Assembly (NCBI GenBank): GCA_033725935.1
Contig: MU867087.1
Coordinates: forward strand, 62,001 to 126,000
DNA length: 64,000 nucleotides
Direction of reading: 5' to 3'
Origin: Cladorrhinum sp. PSN259
Lineage: Eukaryota; Ascomycota; Sordariomycetes; Sordariales; Podosporaceae
Shown here: in pieces, positions 9,199 through 21,406 of the stretch
Layout: every line of letters starts with the position of its first letter
How positions within the stretch are numbered: the first letter of the stretch is position 1
Notes under the pieces: model-generated
Told to the model about the DNA's origin: nothing
The model's input: the letters and a program-made list of their open reading frames with translations, nothing else
Databases searched by the model: none
Translations under genes and position numbers: made by a program

Positions 9199-12100
9199 CT
9201 ACTCCTTAACCAGTCTCCCCTTTCTCAACGCCCCAATACTTTGTCTCAAAGCATCCCCGATTACCCTCATCTTGGGCGGCGTCCATCCTTCGTCACAAAT
9301 AAACACATACCTCACTCGCACCACATTACCCCCGCCCGTTACCTCACAGGCGAGCACAGCCCTTTTATTCTTGAAGCTTTTCCATTCGAACCCACCTCCC
9401 CCTTGCTCCGGAATCTCATCACCCCCGTTCACATTCTCCCGCATCAATCCATCGCCACTCATGATTTTCCAAAGCATCGCAACAGGAACCACATAAAACT
9501 TGACTACCCATGCTGTATAGTTCTCCTCGCTGTCTCCTCCATCACGCAAAGAAAAATCTGCTGCACCCCCATTTCTCAGAATAAACTGTCCAATCCCCTG
9601 CATGGCCGGTATCCTTGACCCCGCTGGCGCACTCACCAAACATCCCCCAAACTGTTCCGCCATCCAACTCAGAACAGCATCTTTCTTTTTGACACCATCG
9701 CTGAGGTCCCCCCTTATTCTTAGAAGCGCGTCTCTCAGCTCGTTTGCGGCGAGCAATCCAGACACCGAAGGAAGGAAATCTCGTCGTAGTATTTTCTCTC
9801 TTGTAGGGACGAAATCAGGACTAGAGTAGAGGCAGGCGAACAAGAATTCCAGCACCAGAGGATCAGATAATACATGATGCGCTCTAACTTCCATCGGCGC
9901 GCGGGAAAATGTCTCCAGGCACTGCGGTGTAGAGCAGACGGTAGGTCTGTGAACCTTGGCTTGGCCGGACGCGTGAGCATGGGTGCAAACGGGGCAGATT
10001 GATGAAGGCGAGGAAAGTGTGGTTGTTACAGCCCAATAAGCCGCTGAAAGGGCTTGAGCAGGGGGCTGATGCTGGTTCTGGGATATTGAGGTATAAAGAA
10101 CGCGGGACAGAATGTAAGTGAGGAGTGTAGATGACTGAGTCGCGCAGCTGGGGCCTTCCGGCAAGATTCCGGCTACGGGGTGGGGCGTATGAGATTTAGA
10201 ATCGTCATCATCGTTCCTGTCGGGGTGGAAATGGATGCAGAACTTTGGTGGCAACTGTCGTGGGAGTTGTATCCTGACGAGGAGTAGAGTGGACGAAGGG
10301 GCAATTCCAACTGTTTGCCGTTTCAAAGTGCTGAGGTTACTAAGGGGGAAACAGAGCTCCCAATGCCGATCTCCTATGGACTCGACGAAACTACTGAGCT
10401 TTACTGGAATGTCGAAATCAACCACTAATGGTGGGGGTGGTTGAATATCCTCGACACCTAGATTCTCCAGAAACGCTGTTGTTTTGGCGGCGTTGTCATT
10501 CCGAAGCTGGGTTGTTATCTCCTCAAGCTCCTGAGCCGAAGCCACCAGCTTTCGGTAGTCGGCGAGAAGACATTGTCTGGCATTGTATATCCCCTGAACA
10601 TCAACACCGTCGTTCAAACCGACAAGAAAGGTCAGCATTCGTAAAGCCTCGCGGTCGACTGGACTGATCTCAGGAGACAGCCTCCAACAGTAGCTAAGGA
10701 CCTGGGTTGCTTGCCGAAGCCATTTTCCACGAACAGTCTGCTGTTCTCTGGCGCAAACACTTTCCAGAGCAACTCGGCCAGGTGGAGCTGCACGGTTCAA
10801 GCCGGAGAGACATGCGGAAGTCAGGCTGATTGCATATGTTGAAGGCTGGAGATACGAGACGATAAAGTTCTGCTGGGGCGATGCTGCATGCTGGCGTTGC
10901 AACAAATCCAGCAACCCAGTCACTTCAGGCACCTCCTCAAGCCACAACCAATTCAGGTTCCCTTGGCCCTTGAAAAGTTCTTCAAGCTTGGTGAGCGCGG
11001 TGCCGTATTGGTTCTGGAGAGCGTGCCACCACTGATATCGGGGCGCAGTGAAGCCTAGATCTGCTAGCGATGACCTGCCGTCGCCATCTGGGAATAGAAT
11101 CCTGAGATCATGCACCCATTGGAAAAAGTGATGGGTCAAGAGTTCACTGGCGGACCAGCTCAGAATCTCACTGCGTCTGTGCAGTAGGAATTGAAATAGC
11201 AGCAGGTACCAGCATTGGTGAGTTATGGCGCCGAGGTGATTTCGTCGGACAAGAAGACTTGCAAAGTCGACACACGACATGTTGCTCTCTGTTCGAACAA
11301 TGGGAAGCAAATCCCGCAACAGACTGTCCTTTTCGGCGAGGAGTTGCTCTAGACAAGCCTCTCGGACTCCGGCATCCAAGTAGTGCACATTATTGATGGC
11401 GTGAGCGAGACTCGCTTGGTCCGGCCGAACCCCTCTCCTGTAGAACCTGATACTTTTCTGGATTGCCGGAAGCATCGCATCGGCATCACCCGCCTGGCCC
11501 CCAATGACAACTCTGAGATAATTGTGTATCTGGGGGACAAAAGAATCCGACGCTTCGAGGGCATCAAGGATCTCATCAAGCGCTTCCTCCGATGGGAGAC
11601 GCTGAATAGACCTCAAAAGCTCGGGAGGAAGTAATGGATGCAGCCAGCTAGAACCATGGACTACCGCAGAGAACCTGTAAATCCGCATTCCCAAATGTTG
11701 GGCAACTCCCTCATTGAGGAGAGACTCGTATTCCGCCCTCGCTGCCGGCAGCACTTGAAGCACATCCGAGCTTATGTAGGCTGCCAGGAGATGTTGAAGT
11801 GCGGGGCGGCCGTCAAAGACAGGAAGGACTTGCGTTAAAGCCGCCATGCGACTATTGAACCCTGTTGAGTGACTCTGGAGCCATACCAGCATGGCGTGAA
11901 TTGAGGCATCATCTTTAGTGTCTATAATGGTGTCGATGAGTGACAATAACTCAGGATCGATAGGACTGGGGTTATCGATGCAGAGAAAGATGACCAGGTC
12001 GATCGAGTTGGTGCCCGGCACCTTTTGGGCGTTATCCAGCATCCGCAGAAGACGGGTGAGCAATGAAGGATCGTCATTGGCAACCCTCACATACTCGAAA

Positions 12101-13017
12101 CAACTAGGTACTGATTTCTTCAGCGAAGCATGTCCCGCTCCTGTGATATCTGGCCCTTCAAGATCAAAGATTGGTCGGAGTCGCGTCTTTTGGGACTCTG
12201 TGAAATTGCCCCCCTCCCACCTCATCAAGCGCAAGTAGTTCGGCTTCCACGTCGTCCAATCTCGCCAATGTGGCAGTAGCTCTGAGACTACTTGGATTGC
12301 CGTCGAGTCTGGGGGTCGATTCAACAAAGGGCCAAGCCACGACACTGAATTGTGAAGGCTCATGAGTTTGCGCTGCTGATACACTTGGGTCAAGTGCCCC
12401 TGAAATGTGGTGTAAAGATCGATGAATTGGAATACGGATTTGATGTACTCTGGGGGAAGAAGATATCGGTCGGGATCCTGATCCAGGTTCTCAAAAAGCA
12501 GCATGATAGCAGCCAGGTAGTTGGGAGTCGTTAAAAGCTGCATGAGAGCTTGAGCAACCCGAGATTCCCTCTCCTGAATGTGCAGAGGACTTGCAGAGTG
12601 TGATAATACCAAGCAGTTCAGGTATCGTCCGTGGGCTGACAGGGTGACGCCCTCCTCTCTCATTGACACAAGCATCCTCGATGCTGCTTCTTGAGAAAGC
12701 GCATGGATGCATGCCAGAAAGCCTACTCGCTTTGACCCCCCTTGTTCTCGACGAGCATGCTCCGAGACAAGCTCGCTGAGTCTTTCATCACACTCTGAAG
12801 ACCATGGAGTGAGTCCCCTTTTCCGGATGTATGCGTCGGTCGCTTGCCTCAGGACTCCAATATCTAGTTGATCCAAAGGTCGATCGTTTCCCAGGTAAAA
12901 ACGGGCACCACTGGCGATAAGCTGTTTGTGCCAGGCTTCTCGTTGCCAACGGAAAAACTCCATTTTTGCCGTGGAGCGACAATTACGGCCATATGCGAAT
13001 GCTGAATTCGGTATCAA
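9199..13017 (-). CDS. Large protein with degenerate PARP6/8-like C-terminus, 1272 aa
   Basis: One uninterrupted frame. About 1000 N-terminal residues are alpha-helical, Leu-rich and without a recognised domain. The C-terminus resembles the fungal/PARP6-8 branch of ADP-ribosyltransferases. It has a Cys cluster CPVCTHAHA ... PTVCSTPQCLETF (about residues 1005-1045), then a helical segment VLEFLFACLYSS, DAVLSWMAEQFGG, GIGQFILRN and the late strands KRAVLACEV ... VRVRYVFI. In active members the NAD-binding His lies in an HGS motif before WHSILRNGL and a second Tyr in GIYLS. Here the matching segment reads VVPVAMLWKIMSGDGL and the GIYLS block is missing. Transferase activity is therefore doubtful. 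Start is ATG 13017 or the Met at 12963 (MEFFRW). The family call is from memory of motifs. Confidence 0.6.
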   Translation of the reverse strand: MIPNSAFAYGRNCRSTAKMEFFRWQREAWHKQLIASGARFYLGNDRPLDQLDIGVLRQATDAYIRKRGLTPWSSECDERLSELVSEHARREQGGSKRVGFLACIHALSQEAASRMLVSMREEGVTLSAHGRYLNCLVLSHSASPLHIQERESRVAQALMQLLTTPNYLAAIMLLFENLDQDPDRYLLPPEYIKSVFQFIDLYTTFQGHLTQVYQQRKLMSLHNSVSWLGPLLNRPPDSTAIQVVSELLPHWRDWTTWKPNYLRLMRWEGGNFTESQKTRLRPIFDLEGPDITGAGHASLKKSVPSCFEYVRVANDDPSLLTRLLRMLDNAQKVPGTNSIDLVIFLCIDNPSPIDPELLSLIDTIIDTKDDASIHAMLVWLQSHSTGFNSRMAALTQVLPVFDGRPALQHLLAAYISSDVLQVLPAARAEYESLLNEGVAQHLGMRIYRFSAVVHGSSWLHPLLPPELLRSIQRLPSEEALDEILDALEASDSFVPQIHNYLRVVIGGQAGDADAMLPAIQKSIRFYRRGVRPDQASLAHAINNVHYLDAGVREACLEQLLAEKDSLLRDLLPIVRTESNMSCVDFASLLVRRNHLGAITHQCWYLLLFQFLLHRRSEILSWSASELLTHHFFQWVHDLRILFPDGDGRSSLADLGFTAPRYQWWHALQNQYGTALTKLEELFKGQGNLNWLWLEEVPEVTGLLDLLQRQHAASPQQNFIVSYLQPSTYAISLTSACLSGLNRAAPPGRVALESVCAREQQTVRGKWLRQATQVLSYCWRLSPEISPVDREALRMLTFLVGLNDGVDVQGIYNARQCLLADYRKLVASAQELEEITTQLRNDNAAKTTAFLENLGVEDIQPPPPLVVDFDIPVKLSSFVESIGDRHWELCFPLSNLSTLKRQTVGIAPSSTLLLVRIQLPRQLPPKFCIHFHPDRNDDDDSKSHTPHPVAGILPEGPSCATQSSTLLTYILSRVLYTSISQNQHQPPAQALSAAYWAVTTTLSSPSSICPVCTHAHASGQAKVHRPTVCSTPQCLETFSRAPMEVRAHHVLSDPLVLEFLFACLYSSPDFVPTREKILRRDFLPSVSGLLAANELRDALLRIRGDLSDGVKKKDAVLSWMAEQFGGCLVSAPAGSRIPAMQGIGQFILRNGGAADFSLRDGGDSEENYTAWVVKFYVVPVAMLWKIMSGDGLMRENVNGGDEIPEQGGGGFEWKSFKNKRAVLACEVTGGGNVVRVRYVFICDEGWTPPKMRVIGDALRQSIGALRKGRLVKE

Positions 13018-14122
13018 TGGCGGATTTGGATTACAACGGAGTCGAAATGCTAGAGTCTGGACATGTTTGTATTATGGTCCAGAGGAAGGATTGACAATCA
13101 CGTCCATTCATCGAGGACTGGTAGCTGCTCCCAAATGATGCAAAGGCTCTCATTATTTGCTTGACGGATTTCCCAAGCCATCGCAGACTGCCTTGGTTTA
13201 GCGCCTGGACAATAAAAGGCTTGGGCAAGGCTGCTAGAGACTCCATCTCCCTTCATCAATCGGGGGAAGCAGGAACGGGTTCCTCGACGAGGACTGACAG
13301 AGTGAGAGGCGCAGCCAGCCGTGGTTCGCGGACTGCTGCCACCCAATTTCCACTGCGGATTTCCATCGTCTCGACATACATGTGTGTGAAGTGAGTGGTC
13401 TGTCAAGCGGCCACGTCATTCTGGGTCGGCGGATTGGAAATCAACTTGGGGATAGACGGTCCAATGGAAGATGGTGAAGTTCCATGTCCGACGCTTTGCT
13501 GCGGTAGCCGCTTCTTCATGCTGCATGAGCGCCCTGCGGTCGTGATACGGAGGGGGATACCTGGGTCGAGAGTAACGAACGGCTGAAGACTTGGTCCTGC
13601 ACACTGTGCGCTCAAATCCTAAACTCGTGGTTCTAGATTGGTTCGATTGTCAACAGCCTCGTCTCGAAAAAGGTCACCTTGGCCGCCTATTAATGCAGGT
13701 GGACGCCACCAGTGAGGGGTCGACCATCATTTTGAAAGGTCCAGGCCCCGAGATGGGCACGGAGGAGATGTGGGAAAAGAGCGAAACGAGGCAACCGAAT
13801 TGCTTTTGCAGGTGTGGACAATGGGAATGGTGTGTTCGGGGAAAAGAAACGGATAATTGATCAAGTATTTGTGAGTGAGAGCGGATGCCAAATGCATTCG
13901 GCTGGTAGCGGCTGCTAGTTGACTTACACACTCTTTTCACCCCTGAACCGGGATGTGATGCCGTACTTGAACTGTGGATGATAGCAGCAGTATAATTTGA
14001 GAGAAAACTTAACACCCAACTTAACATGACAACATGGCCAAATTGAGAGAACCTATTTCTCTCCCACATTGACCTCGATCAAAGACACAGACACTCTTAA
14101 TGATACACACCCAATGAAATGC
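13018..14122. other. Intergenic, no gene recognised
   Basis: About 1.1 kb between two minus-strand genes. Short open frames on both strands lack motifs or splice logic. It must include the promoter of the PARP-like gene. Confidence 0.5.
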
Positions 14123-16933
14123 TCAATCCCTTGCCGAGAAGATGGTGCCCTGCGATATCAGCTTGGTAGTGGTCAAATCATGCCTGCCATCCCCAGTCTT
14201 GTAGAACTTGGGCGATACGGCGAGAGCCACCGTCTTCAGCTCATCCCGATAGGTATCATCGTCAATGCAGTCAATGAATCCCCGGCCGATTTGAACTGAC
14301 GAGCCCCAAAGAGGTGACTCGAAACCAAGCTCTGCCCTTTGCGCTCCTAATTCGACAGCGAGTTCCGCAGCATTATGCACCAGGTTGGTCACAGCATCCT
14401 CCATGTCTTCTGATACCCCACCACAAACCTCCCCTAGCACCTCCTTGATGCTGTTGAGAACCTGGTCGCGATTCTGAAAGTAAGGAGCGTGCTTTTCCTT
14501 GTCCAATTCAGCTGTGGGTTTGCCTTTCTTCGAGATTACGGCACTGCCTATGGTCTGGAAAGCGGATGACCTCCACTTGTTTGCATCCTTATCCGTTCGG
14601 AAGACTGTGAGACAGTCCTGCTCGACGGACTGTGGAACTGCTGTATCCTGATGTCAGCAACAGATCTCCGCCCAAACTTCTTGGAGATACTGACCAAGTG
14701 GCGGCTCAATTCCCGATAGCCTTCGGTAAGCCACATACATATCCAAAAGCTTCTTCTTCCCGTCTCCCGACCCTAGAGCGCCAAGTCCAAACGGCAACGA
14801 GAAGAATCCTTGCTGGAGTCGCTCCCAAAAGATGCTTCGCAGCAAATAAACTTCTTCTCCCTTCCCTTCACGTTCCAGGAAGCCCCCTGGATCTAGCGTA
14901 GTTCCTCGACGGAATGTAATGGTGCCGAGATTGAACGTGATGGTGTCAATGGTCAACTTGAGACTCTGGTACTTGTTCCTAAGGGAGTCGTCTGTTGCTG
15001 GCCGAAAATCGTCAGAGTTGTCCACTAAGCTGCTTTCAAGAGATGTGATCCTCTCCAGAAGCTCTGAAGTGTGCTGTCGATGGAGCTCATCTCGTTCCCT
15101 GAGACTCTGATCACACAATCGCCCAGCATCTTCTACTTGCGCTTGATAGTGTTGGTGTAACTGTTGTTGCAGACTCTGAAACTGAGCTTGGTATGCTGCT
15201 TCCTGAGCCTGGAGCTGAGCATCATAGTTATTTACCAGGGCTTGCTGTTCGTTTTGCCACCGCTGCCCCAGTGTATCTATTTCCTGCTCCAGACTGAGCT
15301 TGTCCAATTTTAGCTGCCTGAGTTCCTCATCGAGTCTTGATTGCTGCGAAGTGTAATGCTCGGTTAGTTTGGCGTGCTGGTTCTCCAGTTCCGCTTCCAC
15401 TGTTGCCTCAGCCCTGGACAGGCTCGTTTGTAGCCTCGCAATCTCCAATCTTTGCGCCTCGACAGTCTCAAGGTTAGCTCTTTGATCTCTGAGTTCTTGC
15501 CTGATGCGTGCATTCTCCTGTTCCATCCCATGCAGCCTTCTCAACGCTTCCTGCTTTTCCCCACTTTCAACAGCCCACTGGTTATGCAGATTCTGGTTTT
15601 CCCCTTGCCACCACACGGCCTTCTGCTCGAGATCTTTTGCATATCTGTTTCTTGCGTTGCTATACTCCAAGAGTAGCTGTACCCCATCTTGCCCTCGCTT
15701 GATGTTTCCTAGATCCTTGTCGCTCAAATAATTGCGAATTGTCTCCGCTGTTGTTTGTTTCTCCTTCTCGAGCTGGGCCATGGTTGACGCAAGGTATGCC
15801 TTTTCTGCTTGCAGGCTCCCAAGCTGTCGATTGAGCTGTTCCCTCTCAGTTCGCAATTCATACTTTAGTTGATCTCTTTCACTCTTCAAGTCCTCAATTC
15901 GAATTCCATTTACCGAATTAACTATGTCTGCCTTTATATCAGGCATCGCCGGTGGGAGAGGTGCCGCCGGCTTGGAAGCAGGCGGTAGAAAAGGTGCCAA
16001 TGGTGCTATTGGGTCCAATGATGGAATCCAAGAGCGCGTTTGTTGAGATTGGGCAGTTAGTGGTTCAGGGGACCATGGCAGTGATGTCGGCTCAGAAGAT
16101 GGGGGAGAAACAGCGCGGATAACAGGCTTGCTGAGAGAATGTTCGCTATTCCCTCCGAAATCACCCTGTGTGTCTATTCGACCAGGAACCCCTTTAGGAT
16201 AGGCGGCTCTCACGTTATCGGGGAACGATATCAATCTTTCAGGTGAGATTGCCGCCCAGACGTAGATGGGCATTCGCCTGAAATATTCGGTTGACACTCT
16301 CTCGAGAGCTTGGTGCGGCAATCTCATAAAGTCCTCCGGAGGTAGCTGAGCCAGCCGGCCGAAGATGTGTTGGTCCGCCAGGAGTTTGCGGCTCGTACCA
16401 GGAACCTCCCTCAGCAAATCTGCTAGCCATCGAGGATCCGTTTGCGCAAGCTTCGCTGTGTCCATTCTCAGAAGTTTGTCCGTAGGCAAGGATACCAGAG
16501 TTTGTATCGGCAGTCTCATTAGGACGTTGGTGCCCGCCTTCGCGAGGACCGACGGTGAGACTCTGACCAGCACATCATCGGGAAGGTAACCGAGTCTATC
16601 ACCAGGCAAAGAATTCAACAGCTCAGTTGGTAGGCTTCTGATGGTGTCCGGCTCCAGCGTATGGATGACATTTGGCAGTGATTTCCCATATTCTTTGAAT
16701 GCTTTGTCGTACGACATAATCTTGGGAGGTTTTGGGGGTTGACTGCTGCTCTTCGGATGTCTTCGGACGGGCATCGTTGCAATTGCGCTGAGAACAGCAA
16801 CAGCCTTTGAACTATAGCGACCGCCAGGTGAGGAGGGTGTTGGGCTTCCGGGACGAACTGTAACTTCAGGAGCTGAAGGACGTGATGCCAGGGGAAACCT
16901 CCTCGTAGTCTGCGTTTCGCGGTCCATTGACAA
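14123..16933 (-). CDS. Leu-Pro repeat and coiled-coil protein, 918 aa, two exons
   Basis: Exons 14695-16933 and 14123-14640 are joined by a 54-nt intron (donor GTCAGT, TGCTGAC branch; an acceptor 3 nt further on also keeps frame). After a disordered N-terminus, residues about 90-235 show short repeats of the type LPxDxLxxLP, for example IRSLPTELLNSLPGDRL and LMRLPIQTLVSLPTDKL. A Pro/Ser linker with LAPFLPPASKPAAPLPP follows. Residues about 345-640 form a long Gln/Glu-rich coiled coil. The C-terminal 170 residues are globular, with WRSSAFQTIGSAVISKKG and SVQIGRGFIDCIDDDTYRDE. I do not recognise the family. It is divergent from the Hsp70-like gene 805 bp away. A structural or tethering role is only a guess. 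Confidence 0.75.
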
Positions 16934-17738
16934 AGATAATCAGAGACTTGGTGGGAGCACGCATGGCACGAGCGGAGAGAAACCCTGACGTGGGCACAAT
17001 CAGCACGAGCCTTGCTATCCGCATTGTGTCTGGATTTCCTTTGGGCGTCGTAACAGCGGATTGTGCGCAGCCTGGTGGCAATCCGAGATGTCTGGTATGC
17101 CTTGACAGGGCCTGGTAACGACTCAATTGGTTATCTGTTTCCGCAGCTGAAATGCAACTTTCCTCCCCCGCTCACCCAAGCTCCCTCGTCCCCGAGCTCC
17201 GCCATCGCTGGCAGGCACATGTCGTCCACCCACGTTCCATATTGTTGTCCAAACACACACAGTGCGTGCTTCTTCTGCGGGGGCTGTCGAGGAATGGCGC
17301 AGTTCGCTAGCGGGACGCCACGAGGCGGTTTGGTGGTGCTGTCGAGTGGTGAGGGGTCACAGCCTTGCACCCTTACGATTGGTTAAAACCGCGGAGAACT
17401 CGAGAGCGCTTCTCTGGGGAATCACAATGAACAAAAAAGAAAGAGCGGCATTTGGATGGTGGTCTAGAAAGTACCTATCGACTCAGATGGACAAACGTAA
17501 GTTAGTGTATATGTACCTTCCTCTGCTTGGACTGCAGGGTGGGCGGACAGTGGCGTGCCTTCTAGATTCTCTAGGCCTTCATCAAGTCTCTTTTTCCACC
17601 TTCGATTCCAGGTTTCGTTCGGTTTTAATTCGACGTTGAACATTTAAACTCAAAATATCCTTCGCCTCCAAAGTTTCCTTCTTTTACTTATCGCGTGAAT
17701 GCAAGCTGTATGCGGCTCTGCTGTTGACTTGAGCAGCT
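16934..17738. promoter_or_regulatory. Divergent intergenic region between coiled-coil gene and Hsp70-like gene
   Basis: The 805 bp lie between opposing start codons and must contain both promoters. No coding sequence or repeat was recognised and no specific element could be assigned. Confidence 0.4.
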
Positions 17739-18166
17739 ATGGCTTCACCTCCACCACCGCCGGCATCTTCACCCCCTTCGGTCCCATTTACCATAACTGC
17801 GCCCACACTGACACCATATACTCCCGGTTCCTACTCTGGCGCTACCATTTCAAGAAGACCGACGCCTTCTTCTTCGCAGCATGTCGGACAACGAACATCA
17901 TCAGGCTCGCAGCAGCCCCCCAGTAGCGCGCCTCCAGTAGAGGGGAAGAATGGCTCTCCAGGTTCAAATGGTCCTGCGGCATCCCTTCAGGTCTCATATA
18001 AAAGACTGTCGATGTCGACTTTGCCTTTTGCAGCAACACAGTTCAGAACACCATCTTCAACCACTGCTACTGCCACTTCAGGGGCAACATCTTCACCACC
18101 GCCTGCTCAGTCACCCCCTTCGATAGGGGCTCAGACCCAATTCCAGCTTCCTAACCCGTATGCGCC

Positions 18167-18203
<37 letters not shown>

Positions 18204-20476
18204 GCACAAAAACAACCACAACTACAACAGCAGACGCAACAGCAACAAACGCCCTTGTTTAGCCCACCAAAGCAGTTCCAGGCACCACAATTTCAGTTTT
18301 CGCCGGCACCGCAGTTGCAACCCACGTCACAGTTTTCAGCACCATTGACTGCACAAGCACCGCTCAACCCTCAAGGAGCACCAATTGCGGGCCCAACAGG
18401 GGCCACTCGCATTCAGCTAGCCTTGGACTATGGCACAACATTTACAGGTACGTATCTGCACTCTGGTTGTGGTAGATCTGTAGTCCAGCCCTAATACGGA
18501 AAAAGGTGTTGCGTACCTGGCCATCCCAGCGTCAAGGAAAGAATCAGAGCTCGAGTCGCTGCTCGACCAGATTAAAGTCATCCAAAAATGGCCGCCAACC
18601 AACGAGGCGAAGAAAGTCCCTTCCCAATACTCCTACTCCAAGACGCCAAAAGGCTGTAAGCAATGGGGTTACGACATTGACGACAATTCCTTGGTGCTTA
18701 AACGCACCAAGATTCAGCTAGAGGAAGTGCGAGACCGCATTGAAGAACTTCGGACGCTGGGCGAGCTGCTCAATCGTCTGCGGCTTCTTAATCTAACACG
18801 AGATGAGGTGAGAAAGAATGGCGTCCCAAAACATTTGGGAAAGGAGCCCGAAGATATTGTGAAGGATTACCTGGATAAAATTGCCGAAAAGACAGCCAAG
18901 GAGATCAGTGAACACATTGGAAAGAAAGTGCTGGAAAACATCTCTATTGATCTCACTGTGACTCATCCAGCGATTTGGTCAGACCGGGCACTCAACTCGA
19001 CATACCGAGCGGTTCGTGCTGCCTTCCATGCAGACCGTTTCCCCCAGCTCAAGAACATCTCCTTTGTACCGGAACCAGTCGCTTGCGCCCATTACACTCT
19101 TCGCGAGGCATGGCAGACAGATGAGGTCCAATTTCACAGGAACGACTGCTTCATCGTTGTCGACGCGGGAGGTGGGACAGTTGATCTTGCCTCTTACAAG
19201 GTTTTGAGCATCGATCATGTCAAAAAACAGATCAAGTTAGAGCAGGTTGGCGAGGCTTTGGGAGACACATGCGGATCTACCTGTGTGGATAAGAGTTTTG
19301 AACTTTGGGCAGAAGACAAAGTTGGATCAGAAGACTGGGAAAGGCTGTTGAATGAAGGTGTGCAAGACAACGCAACTGGTGGTCACTCAATCGTCAGACC
19401 CACCCTCCGCCGTCTACAGGACAAGTTCACCCCCATCAAACATCAATTTGACGGCAAAGAAAACAAATTGGCATGGCCTATTCAACTGCCACGGAACACC
19501 TCGGTGGGGGTAACCGATGATGCCTCAAGCGCTCAAAGTGGCACCTTGAGAGTAACTGCTGAGGATTTGAAAGCAATGTTTGATGATTCTGTTGAAAGAA
19601 CACTCTATCTTGTTGAGCAAGCCGTGGAGCTGATCGAGATTGTGGAAAGGCTTAAGGTCAAGGTATGAACGTGATCCATGTGTCATTTCTTCAGTTTTGC
19701 TAACTCCAACTAGAAAATCTTCTTGTCGGGGGGCTTTGCTCAAAGTCCATATCTTTTTCATAAGATTAACGAGTATGGCGTTCAGCATCAGATTGAGGTT
19801 CAAAGAGGCGAAGACTGTTGGATTGCTGTAGCCAAAGGCGCCATCATCAAGTCCCTGGGGCTCTACACGGAGAAGCCAGAGTTTGTCAAACCCTGTCCCA
19901 GGCATTACGGCATCAAAGTTCGAAGGCCTTTTGCATCGTATGAGAATCATCAACGCAGCGATGTCGACGTGGATGCCCAGGGTAATGAGTGGGCAACGGA
20001 CCAGCTCCGTTGGTTTATTCAGAAGGGAGATGGCATGTTCCCAAACAAGCCCATTGTTGTCACCCATGAGTGCAACTTTACAGCAAAAGCTAGCGAGCTT
20101 CCTGCATATCAAGGCAAGAGAACCTCTCTGGGAAACTCCACTCCTGCTCCTGTGTTTCGAGAAATTGTCTTTGTCGCCTCGGCAAGAGATGAGGCGCCTC
20201 TGCGCTTGGATGCAGTTGCAAAAGGTATGCTCGTTCACAATCTTGTTTTGTTAGAATTAAAGCTGACTAACCGATTCAACAGCCCAAGAACAACTGGTCT
20301 CACTCAAATGTGACCTCTCGAGGGTTCCCAGGAGCAACATTGAGGAGGTTGGTGACAAGAAGACTGGGAAGTTCTTGAAGTTCCACGTCACGATAGAGAT
20401 CTCGGTGCTTGACAAGGTCACTGTTAAAATGACAAGCGGAGAGAATACGCTTGTCACTGAAAAAATTGATCTGTGA
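17739..20476 (+). CDS. HSPA12-like Hsp70-family ATPase with Gln-rich N-terminus, 856 aa
   Basis: Four exons: 17739-18447, 18506-19662, 19714-20224 and 20283-20476. Residues 1-225 are disordered (Pro/Ser/Thr-rich) with a poly-Gln run from a CAA repeat (about 18168-18201). The actin/Hsp70 ATPase fold follows: phosphate-1 IQLALDYGTTFTG across the first intron, phosphate-2 CFIVVDAGGGTVDLASY, and adenosine motif KIFLSGGFAQSPYLF. The C-terminus lacks a canonical Hsp70 substrate-binding domain, as in HSPA12-type fungal proteins, which are often multi-copy. Each intron is 51-58 nt with a conventional donor (GTACGT, GTATGA, GTATGC) and resolves the frame exactly. A decayed member of the same family lies at 46652. 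Client unknown. Confidence 0.88.
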
Positions 20477-21406
20477 TGGTTCGCTAGCAAAGAACTTTGG
20501 GAATATTGGATTGGCGTATTGGATAAAATACACAACTTCACCACTTAATTCGCCTTCCTATCTACCCCCTGAATGTCTCATGAGCCAGAACAAAGTTAGC
20601 GTGGCATTATTCCCTTGTGAAGTAAAAAAACACTCCAGTTTTGGCTGATCATAGCCCGAGCTGGTTTCCTGTTGAGGAAATTGTAATTGTTTCTTGAGAG
20701 CTTTGAGCTTGGGGGAGAAAGACGGGAAACTCCCAGAGCCTTGCGGCGGGGACCAAGAGTTGGGCGTTTTCACCCAGCCCATCAGATGGGCTATCACACG
20801 ATGCGCCACTCATGCAAGCACTTATACAGCTAGCAGGGGTCTCATATCATAGCCCTCACACGGCCTACTTGTACATTTGTACACAGTGCCTGAGGATTTG
20901 GGTCTTTGTAAGGGTCAATATGTGGGTTTATTCACTAGCTTCAAATTGGGGATGCTTCTATCGTGGGCGGTTCGGACCAGGGAGGTGGTTCGCCCACCAC
21001 TTCAATGCCTGTGCCGAGGGGGCAGGATTTACAAACTAGGATTCTCTAACCTGCTGCAAGGTGGATCTGGATGCCTCCCTTTTATTTCGGTCCTGGGACA
21101 AGCCCTTGCCGAATCCTCTCTCGCCAGCCTTCCGTATGCCTCTGTTCTCGCCTTTGCTCTGTCACTTTACCATTCTCAAGGACTGTGCCTGTATCCCTCA
21201 GGCTGCTTATCTGTTATACGTTTTGTCCATTGGAACTTCTTCTCCTACAGTGACATGAGCCGCTCTATCTCGTGTAAACCACCATCCAATATCATATCTT
21301 GGAAGCAGCGTACCCTCTGAACTTGCCTCTGGATCACGGGCTCGGAAGCATCCGCCCTCGTTTCTGTCTCATTGTATCATTACAACACACAACTACAACA
21401 GCAACC
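20477..21406. other. Intergenic upstream of the 300-aa unknown gene
   Basis: About 930 nt. The last part is CT-rich with a CA-rich stretch right before the ATG, typical of a fungal promoter and 5' UTR. No gene is recognised. Confidence 0.5.
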
